Shown: positions 1 to 11,940, counted from the first letter of the stretch. The stretch: DNA of 64,000 nt from Isoetes taiwanensis (GCA_021234155.1 JAJEKV010000196.1:307640-371639); one strand, 5' to 3'. Numbers and translations: made by a program. The notes: generated from the letters alone by a model not told the origin.

Positions 1-2040
1 TTGCTATAATTCTTTGATTGTTTAAATCTTAGCTTCATTTTGCACCCTTTGGCCATTTTAAACACTATCTTTTTGCCATACATTTTATGATCTATATATA
101 CTTGCGATTTGTTTCCTTTTAACTTTTTTATTTCTCCCAATCGTATCCTCATGGCTTTAAGACCACTTTCTCGAGTGGTCAACACACTGTAGGTTTTGGA
201 CAATTTCTAGAGCTCTCATGAACATTTAAAGGTCAGTACTCAGTAGTATGTGGAATCAGTTTAGCCAGATCAAATATACTCATTGCCATTGGGTAGCAGG
301 AATGATGGCGAAGGTCTGTTTTGAAATGATGGCAGCATGCTAATCAGCAGCAGTAGTGCAGGGCTTTGTTGATCATAAATGAAAAATGAGTGATTAGCAC
401 TCCTGCATATGCAAGGGTCTGACTCTATGATCTTCCCATGTGGCTACCATTATGTTGAGCTAAGTTGAACTTTCATTATGGGCGCAACACTACTAAGCGC
501 TGAGCTAAGTTGTAATTTTATTGCGGGCTTGGCACTTAACAACACTATATTTGAGCTTTGAGAATGCTTTTAGATATTTGCAGGATGAGTTGGGAGGGCA
601 CTTTGCAATAAATTTTAAAAGTGGTTCCTATTTGGTGCATTGGTTTTCTTTCCAAGCTATAAGTTAGTTTAGAAGCGGTTGTGTAACATGCAACATCAAT
701 GATGGCATCAATGGTCGCTTTTTTGCTACTGAGGAGAGTCGAGAGCAAGGAATAAGCGGCGACTATTATCTCTGGCTGAAGCACTGCAGACACCACCAGA
801 AAAAGCTTCAATCTTTGTGGTTGGTTCACATAAATCCATCTTTCAGTGTACTTTGCAAGCTTAACAGTTCGGCAGGTCATACCATTAATTTGTGGAATGG
901 TTCGAAGGTTGGAAATGGGGATAAGATGGTTGAACGATGGACATCAGTTTTTAGTTTGTTTAGGTAGACTACTAAATTGCAATGAGGCAAATTAATACTT
1001 CAATAGATTGTTTAACCATTAGATATGGAGACCTTATAAGCCTTTTCCCTAACAATGCTTTGAGACCTTATAAGCTCTTAATAATAGTAAGATTTACAAT
1101 GCTAACTAGATAATATTCGTACGTGGAGGTAACTGGTCCCTGCAATAGGAAAAGAAAATTCACTAACAAGATTGTAATAGAAAGTCTGGAGCAGGATATT
1201 TAAATGAAACATCTAGAAGATTCCAGCTCTAAACGAAACGGATTGTGAATGAAGCACCCAGGTGGAGAAGTGTGATACATTCACAAGAACAATATCGATT
1301 TGGGACACACTTGATTAATTGAGTAGCATGATATGCTTCGTCACTCTTTATCCAATATTCACATGCAATCTTAGCAATCTTCGGTTTATAGCGCAAATAT
1401 CTAAACTCCTGATGCAGCTAAGTTTGTTATGAATGTACAATTCTATTAATGTTGTTAACATGTACTTTGTATGATTCTTTAATGTTGGCCACATGTATTA
1501 GCTTCAGAGAATTGCAACTAGGGTCTTGGGAACGTTGCGAGTTAGAAGCCGTGCAGGTCTGGAAAAGCAGTGCAGATCCCTAGAAGCCCTGCAGATAGCT
1601 GGAGCGATTCTAGAGTCCAGGAGAAGCCTGAATACAGGGCCGGTTTGGGACTGAAGGAGTTGGAGTTCGGAAATTGAACGGTGGAATCACGGATCAACTG
1701 CTTCATCCGTTTGCCTAGTTGGGTTCTGCTGATGCAACAGCCATGGCTAATCAGGATCTCCGGTTTTGGGCTGGGTAGCCGTTACATCAAAGGTCTTGTA
1801 AATATGTGATTTACATATAATAATAATCGTAATAAAGTTTTTGGAACCATATGTTCGATTTGGAAGTTGTGTGTTGATTTGTGTTGGAAATGTTTATATC
1901 CATTGATGATCTGGCACAATATAGGGAATATGCCACAGATAACGACTCAAGACAAAAAAGATGGAAACAAACCCATAATCCAATATATGCACGTTGAGGC
2001 GGGTTAGGCGATGTGTAAACTACACCAGGTAGGTAGTGCC
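1..2040. other. No recognisable gene; AT-rich intergenic DNA
   Basis: No family, RNA gene or clear repeat structure was recognised. The longest open frame is 111 codons on the minus strand (545-880). It has a hydrophobic middle but no motif I know and no supporting splice or promoter signal, so I do not call it a gene. Confidence 0.5.
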
Positions 2041-2105
2041 CATTGGTACATGGGCAAAGTTTTAGTCTTTGTTACGTTCGCATAGGAAAGATCATTTCGA
2101 TTTCC

Positions 2106-2223
2106 TTTGTCTTAGAAATAAAAAATGGCCTTACAAACTTTTTCCCCCTTTTTGTCTTAGAAATAAAAAATGGCCTTACAAACTTTTTCCCCCTTTTTGT
2201 CTTAGAAATAAAAAATGGCCTTA
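2106..2223 (+). repeat. 45-bp tandem repeat, about 2.5 copies
   Basis: Units start at 2111, 2156 and 2201, the last one cut at about 2223. Copies are identical by eye. The unit is a multiple of three, so a frame stays open through the array and reads a 15-residue repeat. This looks like a recent minisatellite expansion rather than a protein gene, because the surrounding frame has no recognisable domain. Confidence 0.85.
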
Positions 2224-2359
2224 ATGGGCTCTCTGCTTTAAGCTGAATATGCCTGCCTTATTAAGGTTCAATGTTTACAAACTGAATAGAAGCAATTCTA
2301 GTAAAGCATGCTACAAAAAGTACTATAATAAGCTTTTTTTAATCATAAATTGATTTCAT

Positions 2360-2776
2360 GGTTTGGTGTTCCAACCATTCTTTGTTTTGACCGGGGAGCC
2401 TATTTCATGGGAAAAGTAGTGGTTCAGTTAACAAAAAGGATTGGTGTTCCCACGTGTACAAGCTTTTGCTTTATCCACAGGCCAGGCTGAGTGTACCAAC
2501 AAAAATTTGAAAGCAATTTTGGCTAAAACAGTGAAGGATAATCAAAGAAATTGGCATGAGGCTTCAACAGGTGCCTTATGGAGTTTCAGGTGTATTTACA
2601 AGTTGGCTACACCATTTGAATTGGTCTATGGGGTGCAAGTTGTGATGCCTATTCATTTGGTTATTCCTTTGTGTTCATTTGTGGAGCTACCTTATTATGA
2701 GAATTTAGTGCAAATTCTGACTCCAAATCAGCTACATAATAGGATGGATATGATTTGCTGTAGTTACAAGAAATGA
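2360..2776 (+). pseudogene. Ty3/gypsy integrase remnant
   Basis: Relic of an LTR-retrotransposon integrase core. The DRG motif that follows the second catalytic Asp is near 2389. The GQAE(C/S)TNK motif with the catalytic Glu is near 2480, in another frame, so there is a frameshift near 2450. Downstream the frame reads the NWHEA, LW and FELVYGV blocks seen in the complete element at 16.4-16.7 kb, to which it is clearly related. No LTRs are visible around it. A SINE has inserted at its 3' side. Confidence 0.75.
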
Positions 2777-2785
2777 GACAAGAAG

Positions 2786-3039
2786 CCCTTCAGGGTGCGG
2801 TCCAGTGGTAGGATCTTAAACTTGCCATGCAGCAAGGTCAGGAGTTCGGGACTGGCCAATATTGGTCTTGTGGTTGGGAGTGTAAATCTGCCACATGTAA
2901 TGTATATAATCACATGCAGTAGCTCCTTGCATAAGGGATCGCGGCTTGGCGTGCATTAGCTCCATGTGATAAGTTGTGTATGTAATCGTGAGTTGATGAT
3001 GAATATAAGATTGGCGTCCTTCAAAAAAAAAAAAAAAAA
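2786..3039 (+). mobile_element. tRNA-derived SINE with poly(A) tail
   Basis: The 5' part has a pol III A-box-like stretch (GTCCAGTGGTAGGATC, near 2800) and a B-box-like stretch (GAGTTCGGGAC, near 2841) at tRNA-like spacing. The body ends in a run of about 17 A. The 11-bp sequence GAGACAAGAAG occurs directly before the element (2775-2785) and directly after the A tail (3040-3050), a target-site duplication typical of LINE-mobilised SINEs. The target is the gypsy relic. The family name is unknown to me. Confidence 0.8.
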
Positions 3040-3275
3040 GAGACAAGAAGTAGTAGACTTCAGTATGAGGCATAAACAAAAAGTAGCCGATCAAGGACAA
3101 GTTACAGGTTGTCAATCCATTTGAAGGAGGACAATTGGTTTTGTGCAAGACCACAAAGAAGCATCTAACAAAATGAGTTGATGATGAATATAAGACTGGC
3201 GTCGTTCAAAAAGAAGAAAATGAGACAAGAAGCAAGAGACTTCAGTATGAGGCATAAACAAAAAGTAAAGCCTGC
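2989..3275 (+). repeat. Local tandem duplication of SINE 3' end plus flank
   Basis: The block 2989-3173 (last ~50 bp of the SINE, A tail and gypsy-derived flank) recurs, diverged, from 3174 to about 3275. The second copy also starts with GAGTTGATGATGAATATAAG and continues through GAGACAAGAAG into the same flank. This is a tandem duplication made after the SINE inserted, not a second insertion. The second copy's A tail has decayed. Confidence 0.7.
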
Positions 3276-3394
3276 ATCTCCATCATTAGCAGTTGAGGAC
3301 AGCTTCTTCTGTCCTATCACTACCCCGCTCTGGACGAACTTGATCCGCTTCTTTGGGGACCCTAGTTAATTGAGAACTTTTATGGCAAAATGTC

Positions 3395-3560
3395 GAGGAA
3401 AATGTTGGAGAATCTTTGCTGACGCTCATGTTCTGTCTCTCTGGTAGCCTGTTGCAACTTTCTTTTCTTGTAATACTCTCTTTGCTTTTGCAATCGAGTT
3501 TCACGGTCCTGAGGCGTCTCTCTAGCACGTTTCTCCCTGTAGTTATTTCTCGCGGATGCA
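3395..3560 (-). pseudogene. STPR-like basic repeat fragment
   Basis: The minus frame reads a basic region with ARETPQDRETRLQKQREYY followed by a second similar unit, ATRETEHERQQR. The spacing and the A-x-E-T-x-x-x-R-x-x-R-L pattern resemble the ~23-residue STPR repeats of FMBP-1-type DNA-binding proteins, also seen in proteins linked to helicase-bearing mobile elements. Only about two units remain, with no helicase or other domain next to them. The assignment rests on this pattern alone. Confidence 0.3.
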
Positions 3561-4890
3561 AGCCTCATTGTTTGATTAGCAGCTGTTGCGAACCGGAGGA
3601 CCCACAATGTGCAGCTACAAAGCTCCTCTAAAATGATGTTAAATATTGTGAGTCCTTGCTCCTCTATGGAACTTTTTAAACCTAGTGAAATGGAGAAAAG
3701 GCTAAAGTGGAAATGGCTAAAGGGCAAAAGGGTAAAGGCGAGAAAGGCCAAAGGGAAAAAGGCTAAAGGTTTCAAAAGGTGTTTTTTTTGTTGCTAGAAG
3801 GGGAAAAGTGGTATTTTGAAAGGCAAAAGGTGAAGAAGATAGCAAAAGGTGGTATTAAGCTATTTGAAGTTCAAAAGGTTTTTTTTGTGCTTTGTGCTTT
3901 TAAAGTAACTCACGAATTTTATGAAAGTTATTTCTCGCGGATGCAAGCCTCATTGTTTGATTAGCAGCTGATGCAGACCGGAGGACCCACAATGTGCAGC
4001 TACAAAGCTCCTCCAAAATGATGTTAAATATTGTGAGTCCTTGCTCCTCTATGGAACTTTTTAAACCTAGTGAAAGGGGGAAATGGCTAAAGTGGAAATG
4101 GCTAAAGGGCAAAAGGGTAAAGGCGAAAAAGGCTAAAGGTGGAAAAGGTGGTATTAGAAAAGGCTAAGGGGTGGAAAAGGTAGCAAAACGTGGTATTATG
4201 CTTTTTGAAGTTCAAAAGGTGTTTTTTTTTTGTTGCTAGAAGGGGAAAAGTGGTATTTTGAAAGGCAAAAGGTGAAGAAGATAGCAAAAGGTGGTATTAC
4301 GCTATTTGAAGTTCAAAAGGTATTTTTTGTGCTTTGTGCTTTCTAAAGTAACTCACGAATTTTATGAACCTGTGATAGCAGCCCTGAGAAATTTAGCCTA
4401 AGTTTTGCATCTTACCTATTGGCTCTGGCACAGGAACATCTCGATTGCTATCGGCCATCTCCATTGCTATCTGCGTTCGTCTGTGGTAAGGAGGCCGCTC
4501 CTTTCTGTTCAACAACAACAGGTAGATTAGGGCTAGTTGTAATCTAAAAACAAAAAACAAATCTTAGCCGTCCAATGTTAGGGTCCAATCTTAGCTCTCT
4601 GATTTAAGGGAAAAAGGCTAAAGTGGAAATGCCGGGTAAAGGCGAAAAAGGCCAAAGGGGAAAAAGCTAAAGGTGGAAAAGGTAGTAAAAGGTGGTATTA
4701 TAAAAGGCTAAGGGCGAAAAAGGTAGCAAAACGTGGTATTATGCTTTTTGAAGTTCAAAATGTGTTTTTTTTTGTTGCTAGAAAGGGGAAAAGTGGTATT
4801 TTGAAAGGCAAAAGGTGAAGAAGATAGCAAAAGGTGGTATTACGCTATTTGAAATTCAAAAGGTATTTATTGTGCTTTGGGTAGGTTGCA
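3539..4890. repeat. Direct segmental duplications, ~390-450 bp units
   Basis: A block starting TTATTTCTCGCGGATGCAAG occurs at about 3541-3926 and again at 3929-4370. Its second half (G/A-rich AAAGG and GGTGGTATTA motifs) recurs a third time at about 4600-4890. Copies are close in sequence, so the duplication is fairly recent. The G/A-rich half is low complexity; the long frames on it are compositional. No function is visible. Confidence 0.8.
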
Positions 4891-4965
4891 AGCGCTAAAA
4901 AGGAAATTGCCTTTTTCTAAAATAGTTACCCTTTAGAAAGTATTGAAAAAGGACCTTTCCTTGTT

Positions 4966-5143
4966 AGGTGTAAGTTGTGTAAGTTGTGTTAAGTTCTTCG
5001 TCACAGCTAACAATTGTGTATCTTTGTGAAAGAGAACTTATATCCTTCCTTATTTTGTCAGCAGCTTGAGTAGCCTCATTCATTTCAAGTTTTAATTCCT
5101 CAATATTGCTCTTATACTCCTCCAAAGCTTTAGATATTTCCTC
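4966..5143 (-). CDS. Exon of coiled-coil protein gene (3' part)
   Basis: The minus strand has a strong splice acceptor (TCTGTCTGCAG) ending at 5144, then an open frame beginning EEISKALEEYKSNIEELKL with clear heptad spacing, i.e. a coiled coil. It runs to a stop near 4966, possibly after reading past a donor. It continues the gene that starts at 7224. The family is not recognised. SMC-hinge or microtubule-associated coiled-coil proteins are possible, but no diagnostic motif is visible. Confidence 0.55.
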
Positions 5144-5504
5144 CTGCAGACAGAAGATTGGCAAAACAATTTTCAAAATGCTAAGATGCCAAGATCTAGC
5201 AATTGAATAGCTTTAGTACCTCAAATCCAGATGCACCACACTGATGACAAACATCTCATCAATCACCTTTTCAATTGACAAAGATGCAAGATGTAACCTT
5301 CATCACACTAAAGGTTTCATGCAAAAAGGAAAATGGAGATCAGCTGAGCAACCCAGTTCCTTTGCAGTTCAATTGGTGCATTTCTTTTGCAGTTTTGGCA
5401 ACTAAAAGCTCCAGAAATGACATACCAGCGAATAAGAATAGATATAATGAAATAGCCGCAATCATGTTAAGGAAAAAAAAAGAGTGACTATAATTTTGGC
5501 ATAC

Positions 5505-5575
5505 CCACTGCGCACACAGATCTCTTGCAGCCATGCTTCTGGCAGGTTTTGCATTTTCTAGCTGGGTGCCAAGCT
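5505..5575 (-). CDS. Candidate exon of the coiled-coil gene
   Basis: The minus frame reads ELGTQLENAKPARSMAARDL and ends at a good donor (CAGTGG, then GTATGC). The acceptor (TCAAG at 5576-5580) is weak. The segment lies between the firmer exons at 6375-6434 and 4966-5143. Its phase relative to them is unproven. Confidence 0.35.
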
Positions 5576-6374
5576 CTTGACTGTGTATCAGCCGTATTTG
5601 GAAAAGCTAGTGGCCTATGCAGCTCATGTGCTTCCTGAATCCTGATTCCTGAATTATGATCTGCTACAAAGGCATTGATGTGTCAGGAAGATAAAGTAGC
5701 GGTGACAATAATGTGATCCCATCAAACTGCAATCTCATCAATTCTATAATGTTGGCAAGAGTAGGGCAAGTGCTAAAATCTACGTGAGCATTATGAAGCA
5801 AAGTGATGGCAAATAGGGTGATTGGATTTGAATAGAGCATCCGGATTTCATAACCAAGCTCATGGTACTAATGCATAATCTAACTCTGGAAAAATGATAT
5901 CTACTATACGGAAAATAACCTTACCATCAAAAGCAATAAAAGAAAAAACAAATATGCAGACATGCTGCAGAAAATCAAAGATCCTGTCATCATCATCAAG
6001 CTTAGACGACCTTAGAAGACAGCCTGTGAAGATGAACATAGAAGACTGATAATGGGAAAATATACTTTATGAAAAAATATACTGGTTATATAGAGATGAG
6101 CTGGGACCAATCAAGTATTTAAAAGCTAACCTAGTAAATCTTTTGAGATAATCTTACTTTGGATGAGGTGGGAATCAGAATACACATTTTCATCCATAAA
6201 ATAAATTATTATTTTCGATAGTATGCTGCAGAAAATGTGTGAAAGAAGATGTTGTCCTTCAGCAGATATCTGTATGTTGTCTGGAACAGCATATTGCACA
6301 CTCAATGTACATATATCCATGCAGTTAGAATAAGCAGATAATTTGAACAGGTGGGCAAAAATTTGTTCTCGTAC

Positions 6375-6434
6375 CTCAAAAGGTGCTAGACTTAGATCCC
6401 ATAGATATGCATTTGGCTCCGCTTCCAGCATATT
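6375..6434 (-). CDS. Exon 4 of coiled-coil gene (20 codons)
   Basis: Sixty bases between an AG acceptor (TTTAAG) and a GTACGA donor, phase 0, coding NMLEAEPNAYLWDLSLAPFE. Phase and strand agree with the exon at 6544-6609. The acceptor sits in a 22-bp tandem duplication (6426-6469), so two equivalent acceptors exist and the exon may be extended by one repeat unit in some transcripts. Confidence 0.5.
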
Positions 6435-6543
6435 CTTAAATGTGTTACAGCATATTCTTAAATGTGTTAAGCTGATGTAGTTCCATTGTCCCATAGAACG
6501 ATTCTAAAGTTTTAATTGAGTAGCTAAGAAAAGCTATGTTCAC

Positions 6544-6609
6544 CTTACGAAGTTCACGATCATAGTGCGCAACAGTAGCCATCACTTCTCGGCCCTGGAG
6601 CTCCTTCAC
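6544..6609 (-). CDS. Exon 3 of coiled-coil gene (22 codons)
   Basis: Exactly 66 bases between acceptor TTTCATTAG and donor GTGAAC, both phase 0. It reads VKELQGREVMATVAHYDREL plus RK. It joins in phase to the exon at 6901-7122, which also ends on a codon boundary before a GT. The joined protein is charged and helical. Confidence 0.65.
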
Positions 6610-6900
6610 CTAATGAAACAAAGCAATTAATCTCCCAGCATCTCATTTAAGCATCAAGTTATTTAATTTTAAAATGTTTGGTGCCAAGAGCTCCTCCTGA
6701 TATTTGCAGTAGCAATGACATTAAGAAACTGGTTTCAACATATGATGAGAATTTTTAGATCAGCCAGCTGGTTGCTTGTAGGCCAACTGCCAATTACTGT
6801 ACATATATGTTTGTTACACAGGTAACTTTATTCATGGGATCTAACATCTGTAACGTCAGGCAAGATGCAAAGGCATAATTTAACAGACAAAACCACAAAC

Positions 6901-7122
6901 CTGTTGCTCGAGCAGTTCGTTCTGAAAGGTGATCTCATTCTTTCCAAGTTCCATATCCTCTAGTCGACGTTCTAAACTTTTTGTCCTCTTTTTTGCTAGC
7001 TCAAGAGCCTCCGTTAGTTTTATGCTTTGTAAAGTCTTCAACACTGTAACTTGATATGCCGGATTCTTCAGAGACAATATTTTCACCATTGTTCGTGGAC
7101 GGATAGACCAAATTTGTTTTGT
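6901..7122 (-). CDS. Exon 2 of coiled-coil gene, with a frameshift
   Basis: Starts after acceptor ACCTGTAG and ends in CAACAG before GTTTGTGG. The frame set by the ATG exon opens with HKTNLVYPSTNNGENIVSEE and is Ser/Asn/Glu-rich. The 3' half in the next frame is a strong coiled coil (KLTEALELAKKRTKSLERRL). The two halves need a one-base shift near 7020-7040, so the copy is either a pseudogene or has a sequence error there. Confidence 0.6.
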
Positions 7123-7214
7123 CTACAGGTGATGGCCGCCATTGATCATCCAAATTAAGGGTCAGTCAACAGAAAACCAAAGGAAGAAAGCAGACTTTAT
7201 ATGCCTGTACTTAC

Positions 7215-7224
7215 GATTTTCCAT
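7215..7224 (-). CDS. First coding exon (ATG) of coiled-coil gene
   Basis: ATGGAAAATC followed by a perfect GTAAGT donor. The last base joins with AC at the start of the next exon to give a His codon, so the phase fits. This marks the 5' end of the minus-strand gene; transcription should start somewhere above 7230. No TATA box was picked out with confidence. Confidence 0.55.
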
Positions 7225-9188
7225 GTTATAAGCGCCTTGTGTCTTCTAATCTTCGACAAAAACTTTCTTCAAGGCGAGATCCAAGATTCAAAAAAGACCT
7301 AACCATTGGCAGATTGCTTCAAAAGAAAAGACGCAACATTCCAAAAAGGCCCCCCTTTTTTTCCCTACCGCCATTAGATCTTAGCCCGAGATTTCAGCCG
7401 TTGGATCTAGGGCTAGATACAACACCACAAAACATTATAATATAAGGATTAGGTATTCTCTACTTGCAGGGCTTTATGAAGGAAAAGGAAAATGGGTTGA
7501 ATGGGAAAAGGAGAGATTATTTTCCTAAAGTTCCAGTCTCTCTACAAGTTGCTGGAGGGCATATGGAATCATCATACCCTTACTCGTTCCCGAATTGTGG
7601 GCGGCTCTTCTAGCTTTAACCGGAGTCGGAAAGGCTTTTTTTGGCTGGCTCTTGCTGCGAAATCTGCCATGGCGAGGAGCTTCGCCAATCTACCACAGAC
7701 CAAGGCAAAAGCAAGGCCTGTAGAAGCGCCCTCTAATCGACGAAATTGTTGGGACTGGTGCGATTTCTTTCTTCTTGTGTTGGATCTTGGTTGGATTAGA
7801 TCTGATGCATCTTGGGCAAGTGTATGACTTATGATGTTAACACATCCTGCGATTATGCTCTCTGATTGTTTATCTGTTAATAGCTCATTTCCAAACCTTG
7901 TGGATTTGATAATAATCCAGCTTAGGTAGGTTTTACACCTTAGCGCAGGCTCTTTTGCTTCAAACTTTATATCATAATGAAACTGGGAATGTTTATGCTC
8001 ATAGATTCTGTTCAAAGTTGCATGCTGAATATGTACCTTTTGTAATCGTGCTTCATTTTCTTATCCATCTAGATGTGGCCAAAATCGTTGGATTGATGAA
8101 GATTTCTGGCCCCTTTTGCTCAAGCAAAGTTTTCGCTGATAAGGGGTACTCCACATTGTTTTGCATGTTCTTTCTGCTATATAATCTTAGAGTAATTGTC
8201 CCTTCAGCTTGTATACATATACAAGTAGTTTTTTATTTAATAAATTATCGTAGGTCATTTTTTTGAATAAAATGGCGGAGGATAAGTCAGATATGAAGAA
8301 AGTGATTTAGTGCATGACTAAAGTATCCACTTTGGGTATAATGCACAATATATGGTTAAAATGGGGTTCAAATCCTCATAACTTTGATTTATTTGTTTTT
8401 ATTATTTTTTTATCTTGCAAGCTTATGGAATTTGGGACTATCTTTTAGAAACCACTAGTCATATACACCTAGGCTTTGGAAAACAAGACGGTAGTGATAT
8501 ATGCTTCAGATAACACACCAATTATGAAGGGTTTGAACAAAGAAACCACTACAAGTTAAGAAAATAAAATTATGTATGGTGTTATAAAGTATCTTAATCT
8601 GGTTTCAAAAACAAAACACTAGTGATTTATGACCTTTAACCACTCCATAAAAAACTTACTAAACCATCGTCCCATATTAAAAGCATTACGGGTTTGATGC
8701 ATAAATATGCAAGGCTTTAGGCCATTAAACAATCATGATCTATGACATGTAAACACAAGGAGAACCATATAAATTTACCATATCAATAAGTCATGCTATT
8801 TTAGCATTCTAAAAACCACGTATATATAACAATATATTAAACCACGTCTTATTACCACCATACCACACCACATTCACAAACCATGTATATAAAGCATTAT
8901 ATTTAATTATTGCCTTTAAACATGTTAGAAAACCACCTTGGTGAACACCATATAAAATTCATATAAGGTTTTTAATGATATCAACCCACAAAGATGTATT
9001 GGTTTTATTAAGCGGTTTTATATATATAACTAGGGTAAAAACCCATCTTATATTATAATGTTATGTAATGGACCACGCCCTAAATCGGACGGCTGAGATC
9101 GTTCAATGAAATTGGACGGCTTGGATGCTATGTTTTAACTTGCTTTAGGTTTTTCTGTTAGGTTTCTTATGCAAGAGCACCGTGGGCC
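7225..9188. other. Intergenic; promoter side of the minus gene, then AT-rich DNA
   Basis: Two overlapping frames of 108 (plus) and 147 (minus) codons lie at 7501-8015. Neither has a recognisable domain. From about 8270 the DNA is AT-rich with no frames of interest. Short GGACGGCT motifs near 9090 and 9115 recall the palindromic repeats at 29.5 and 37.97 kb. Confidence 0.5.
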
Positions 9189-11674
9189 TGTTGCCCATTT
9201 TTGGCAACATGGACCAGCATCTATGTTTCAAAACCTTTGTTCCATTTACATTTCCTTTAAGGAAAAGTTCCAGGCTATTGTGATCCCATCAGAGTTTGGA
9301 AGACATTTGACCAAGATTGGAAGACATTGGGGATCTCCTATTATGGCCTAGTCTTTTCCTTGAGGTAAAACACCTTTCTAGACACATTCCTATTAGCTTA
9401 ACATTTTCCTTTGATTTGAAGACCAGGCAAAGGCTATAGCAAGTTTATCAAGGAGGCACAAGACATTTTACCAAAGCTCAAAACCTTATGAAGCTTGCTT
9501 GAGAAGTTTGAAGTCACACACATGAGGATGCTACCCTAGAAGTGAAATTTGCTCTTATTCTAGCCTTGAAGTTTGGAAGACCCTTATAGAAGTTTGGAAG
9601 ACCTTAGGCTTTGAGCAAATCTATCTTCACTAGGAGGTATGAATTGAGCCCTAGAAACAATTTGAGATAAGATCAAGTGCTACAGAGGTACCCATCTCTT
9701 CTTCATTCCATTCATCTTACATCCCCCTTTCTATATCCCAAGAGCCTTCAAGACTTTTCCTTCACCATTGTTTCCACTTTTGAGACCTTTTCTCATCATT
9801 CTACTACTTATCTTTTATGAATCCCACCTTCATTTGAGAATTGTCCCCTAGTGATCTTGAAAACCTTCAAAGGCAAGAAGGCTTCTTTCTCATTCTCATT
9901 TCATCTTCCTAAACCCTAGTATAGCCTATTTACACCCTTTTCCCATCTTTTTCCTATGACTTTTTCACCATCCTTATGTTCCAACATTCATTGACCATGG
10001 GTCAAAAGGGACCAAAAATTCAAATGTTTTAGTTTGACCTAAAAACCCTCTAGATGGGAAGCTGGGAAAAAAAGAGCTGACTTGGTCTTTTAAAATTCAA
10101 AAAAAACCTTTGGGAAAGACCTTCAAAATTGGATTCTTGGGATGCGTGCCAAAAAAAAAAAAAAAAAAAAAAAAAACCTATTCTAGCCTATCTACCCTAT
10201 CTATTTCTGCATAGTTCCAGGTCACCTTCCCCCCCTTTTTTTTCCACGTGGCAGCAGGGCGTGGGGGCCAGACACGGGCTGGGTGTCCCCTCTGCGTGGC
10301 ACGCAAATTTAATAGTGGGTCTGCATTTTTCCTTATATACCTTAGCCTCCAGAACCACTTCGGCCTGTGGGATATATCACCCTTAAGAATTTTCGATGAA
10401 CCCTAAGAAATAGGGGAACATGCTAAATCCGGCCAATTCGTACCTAAACTTGATTGAATCCCGCCAATTTCCGCCCGAAATTAGCTCCTAAACCTTTTCC
10501 GAAACCATGGGGATCCTTTGTGGCATTTGATTCGATGGAAATTGCTAAATTTGGGCCTCAAATCACTCAACCGAGCTAGCTTTTGGGAAGAACAGTTCTT
10601 AAACCAGCATCACAGACCAAATCGACACGCCCCTCGGGAGACATACCCTCGTGGATTTTGGCGCATTGAATTTTTGATATCCTTTTGCTCGCCTCATTTC
10701 GGATTCCAGCTCCATTTCGTTCGAGATTGAAGTCCCTGTTCGTTGTGACTTGTTCAGCATCGAAGCACCTCGTTGGCAAACTTAAATAATCACTCCATAT
10801 TACTTCATTGGTATTTTTGAAGCTCTCGAAAGGCTCAAGCAGTCTTGAATTTTCTCTCAAGCATTATTATTTTCAAAACTTTGGTAATACCCTGTTGACA
10901 TTGTCATACCTTCTCAGATCACATTGCTATAATGCATAGTCTTTGCCCGAAAAATCATTGTCTTCATTGTACATCCCTTTTTTGTAGTTCTGCATTGCCC
11001 TTTTAAAAGAAAAAAAAAAAAAAAAAAAAAACAAAAACAAGACCAAAAATATTTACTCAGAGATTATATCTTCTTCAGGTAGTTGTATCTCATCCTTATA
11101 GAAATCCTAGACACCTATACATTCGGGAGAAAACATATAAAAGATTTCTTTTCATAATCCCATTACATGAGTTTGTTCTTTTCTTGAGGTTTTGTTTACT
11201 TGAGAAAAACTAAAACATCCTTTTGCTATTCAAACCTTTTGCACGTGATCTAGAGGTTATTTTGAAGTTGCCCGCACGTATCCCAACCCAAAATTCCCCA
11301 TCAAACTCCATCCGCAAAATTTGGCTCTCTGTTTTTTGGCATCGCCAACTTTTTGACCTGCCTTTGACCTCGATTTTCTTGACCTTCCTTTATTCAAATC
11401 AAGTCAAGTCTTCTCCACCATTTTTCCTCGCTTGTTGACCACCGATAACACCAATCAGACCTTCAAAATCTCAAAGGTGTGTCTGCAAGTTCAGTTTTGC
11501 TCGACGTTTTTTTTCGGTTTGTGGACTCTAGTGATTTTGAAAAAACTAGCACTTAAAAATGAATTTTTGGTTTCATATGACAAGGATTGATCACCCTAAG
11601 TGGTCTGGAGGTTCTAACCACTTTGTTTAAGATTCCTTTGAGGTTAGGCTAAAATTCCGTGTTTTAGGCTAACA
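9189..11674 (+). repeat. 5' LTR (2486 bp)
   Basis: Matches 17676-20165 along its whole length and has TG...CA ends. It holds a CACGTG box near 10243, a probable TATA box at 10333-10339 and two long A runs (near 10149 and 11008). Its length is large compared with chromovirus LTRs but normal for the Tat/Ogre group. Confidence 0.93.
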
Positions 11675-11677
11675 TTT

Positions 11678-11697
11678 TGGAGGTTCTACCGAGATTT
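11678..11697 (+). promoter_or_regulatory. Primer binding site, probably tRNA-Gln
   Basis: TGGAGGTTCTACCGAGATTT lies three bases after the 5' LTR. Read in reverse it matches, as I recall it, the CCA-tailed 3' end of plant tRNA-Gln(CUG). This differs from the tRNA-iMet type site (TGGTATCAGAGC) of the other elements in this window. The tRNA identity is from memory and should be confirmed by alignment. Confidence 0.7.
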
Positions 11698-11940
11698 TCA
11701 CCGGGAGTTGAACTCCATGGCACCAAGAAAGACCGGCCGAGCCTCTTTGAGCAACCCGAGGTAGCAGTCAACCGAGCTAGTAGGGGTAAGCATGAAAGTG
11801 GCTACCAGTTCCACAAACAAATATTACAAATGTTTCGCTTTGCCTTTTCCTCCACAAGCCCCTTACCAATTTGAGCTCACTATACATTGCCTTCCCCTTG
11901 TTATGATTCTTCCATGAATGCTAACCATTTCTGAAGAATT

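Noticed and set aside
545..880. 111-codon minus ORF as a gene
   Set aside because: No motif, no splice or promoter support, biased AT-rich composition.
2043..2246. Protein gene with 15-residue repeats
   Set aside because: The frame is a by-product of a 45-bp tandem repeat; nothing coding-like outside it.
7572..8015. 147-codon minus ORF as 5' exon of the coiled-coil gene
   Set aside because: The gene's ATG exon at 7215-7224 already fits in phase, and this frame lacks a donor and any motif.
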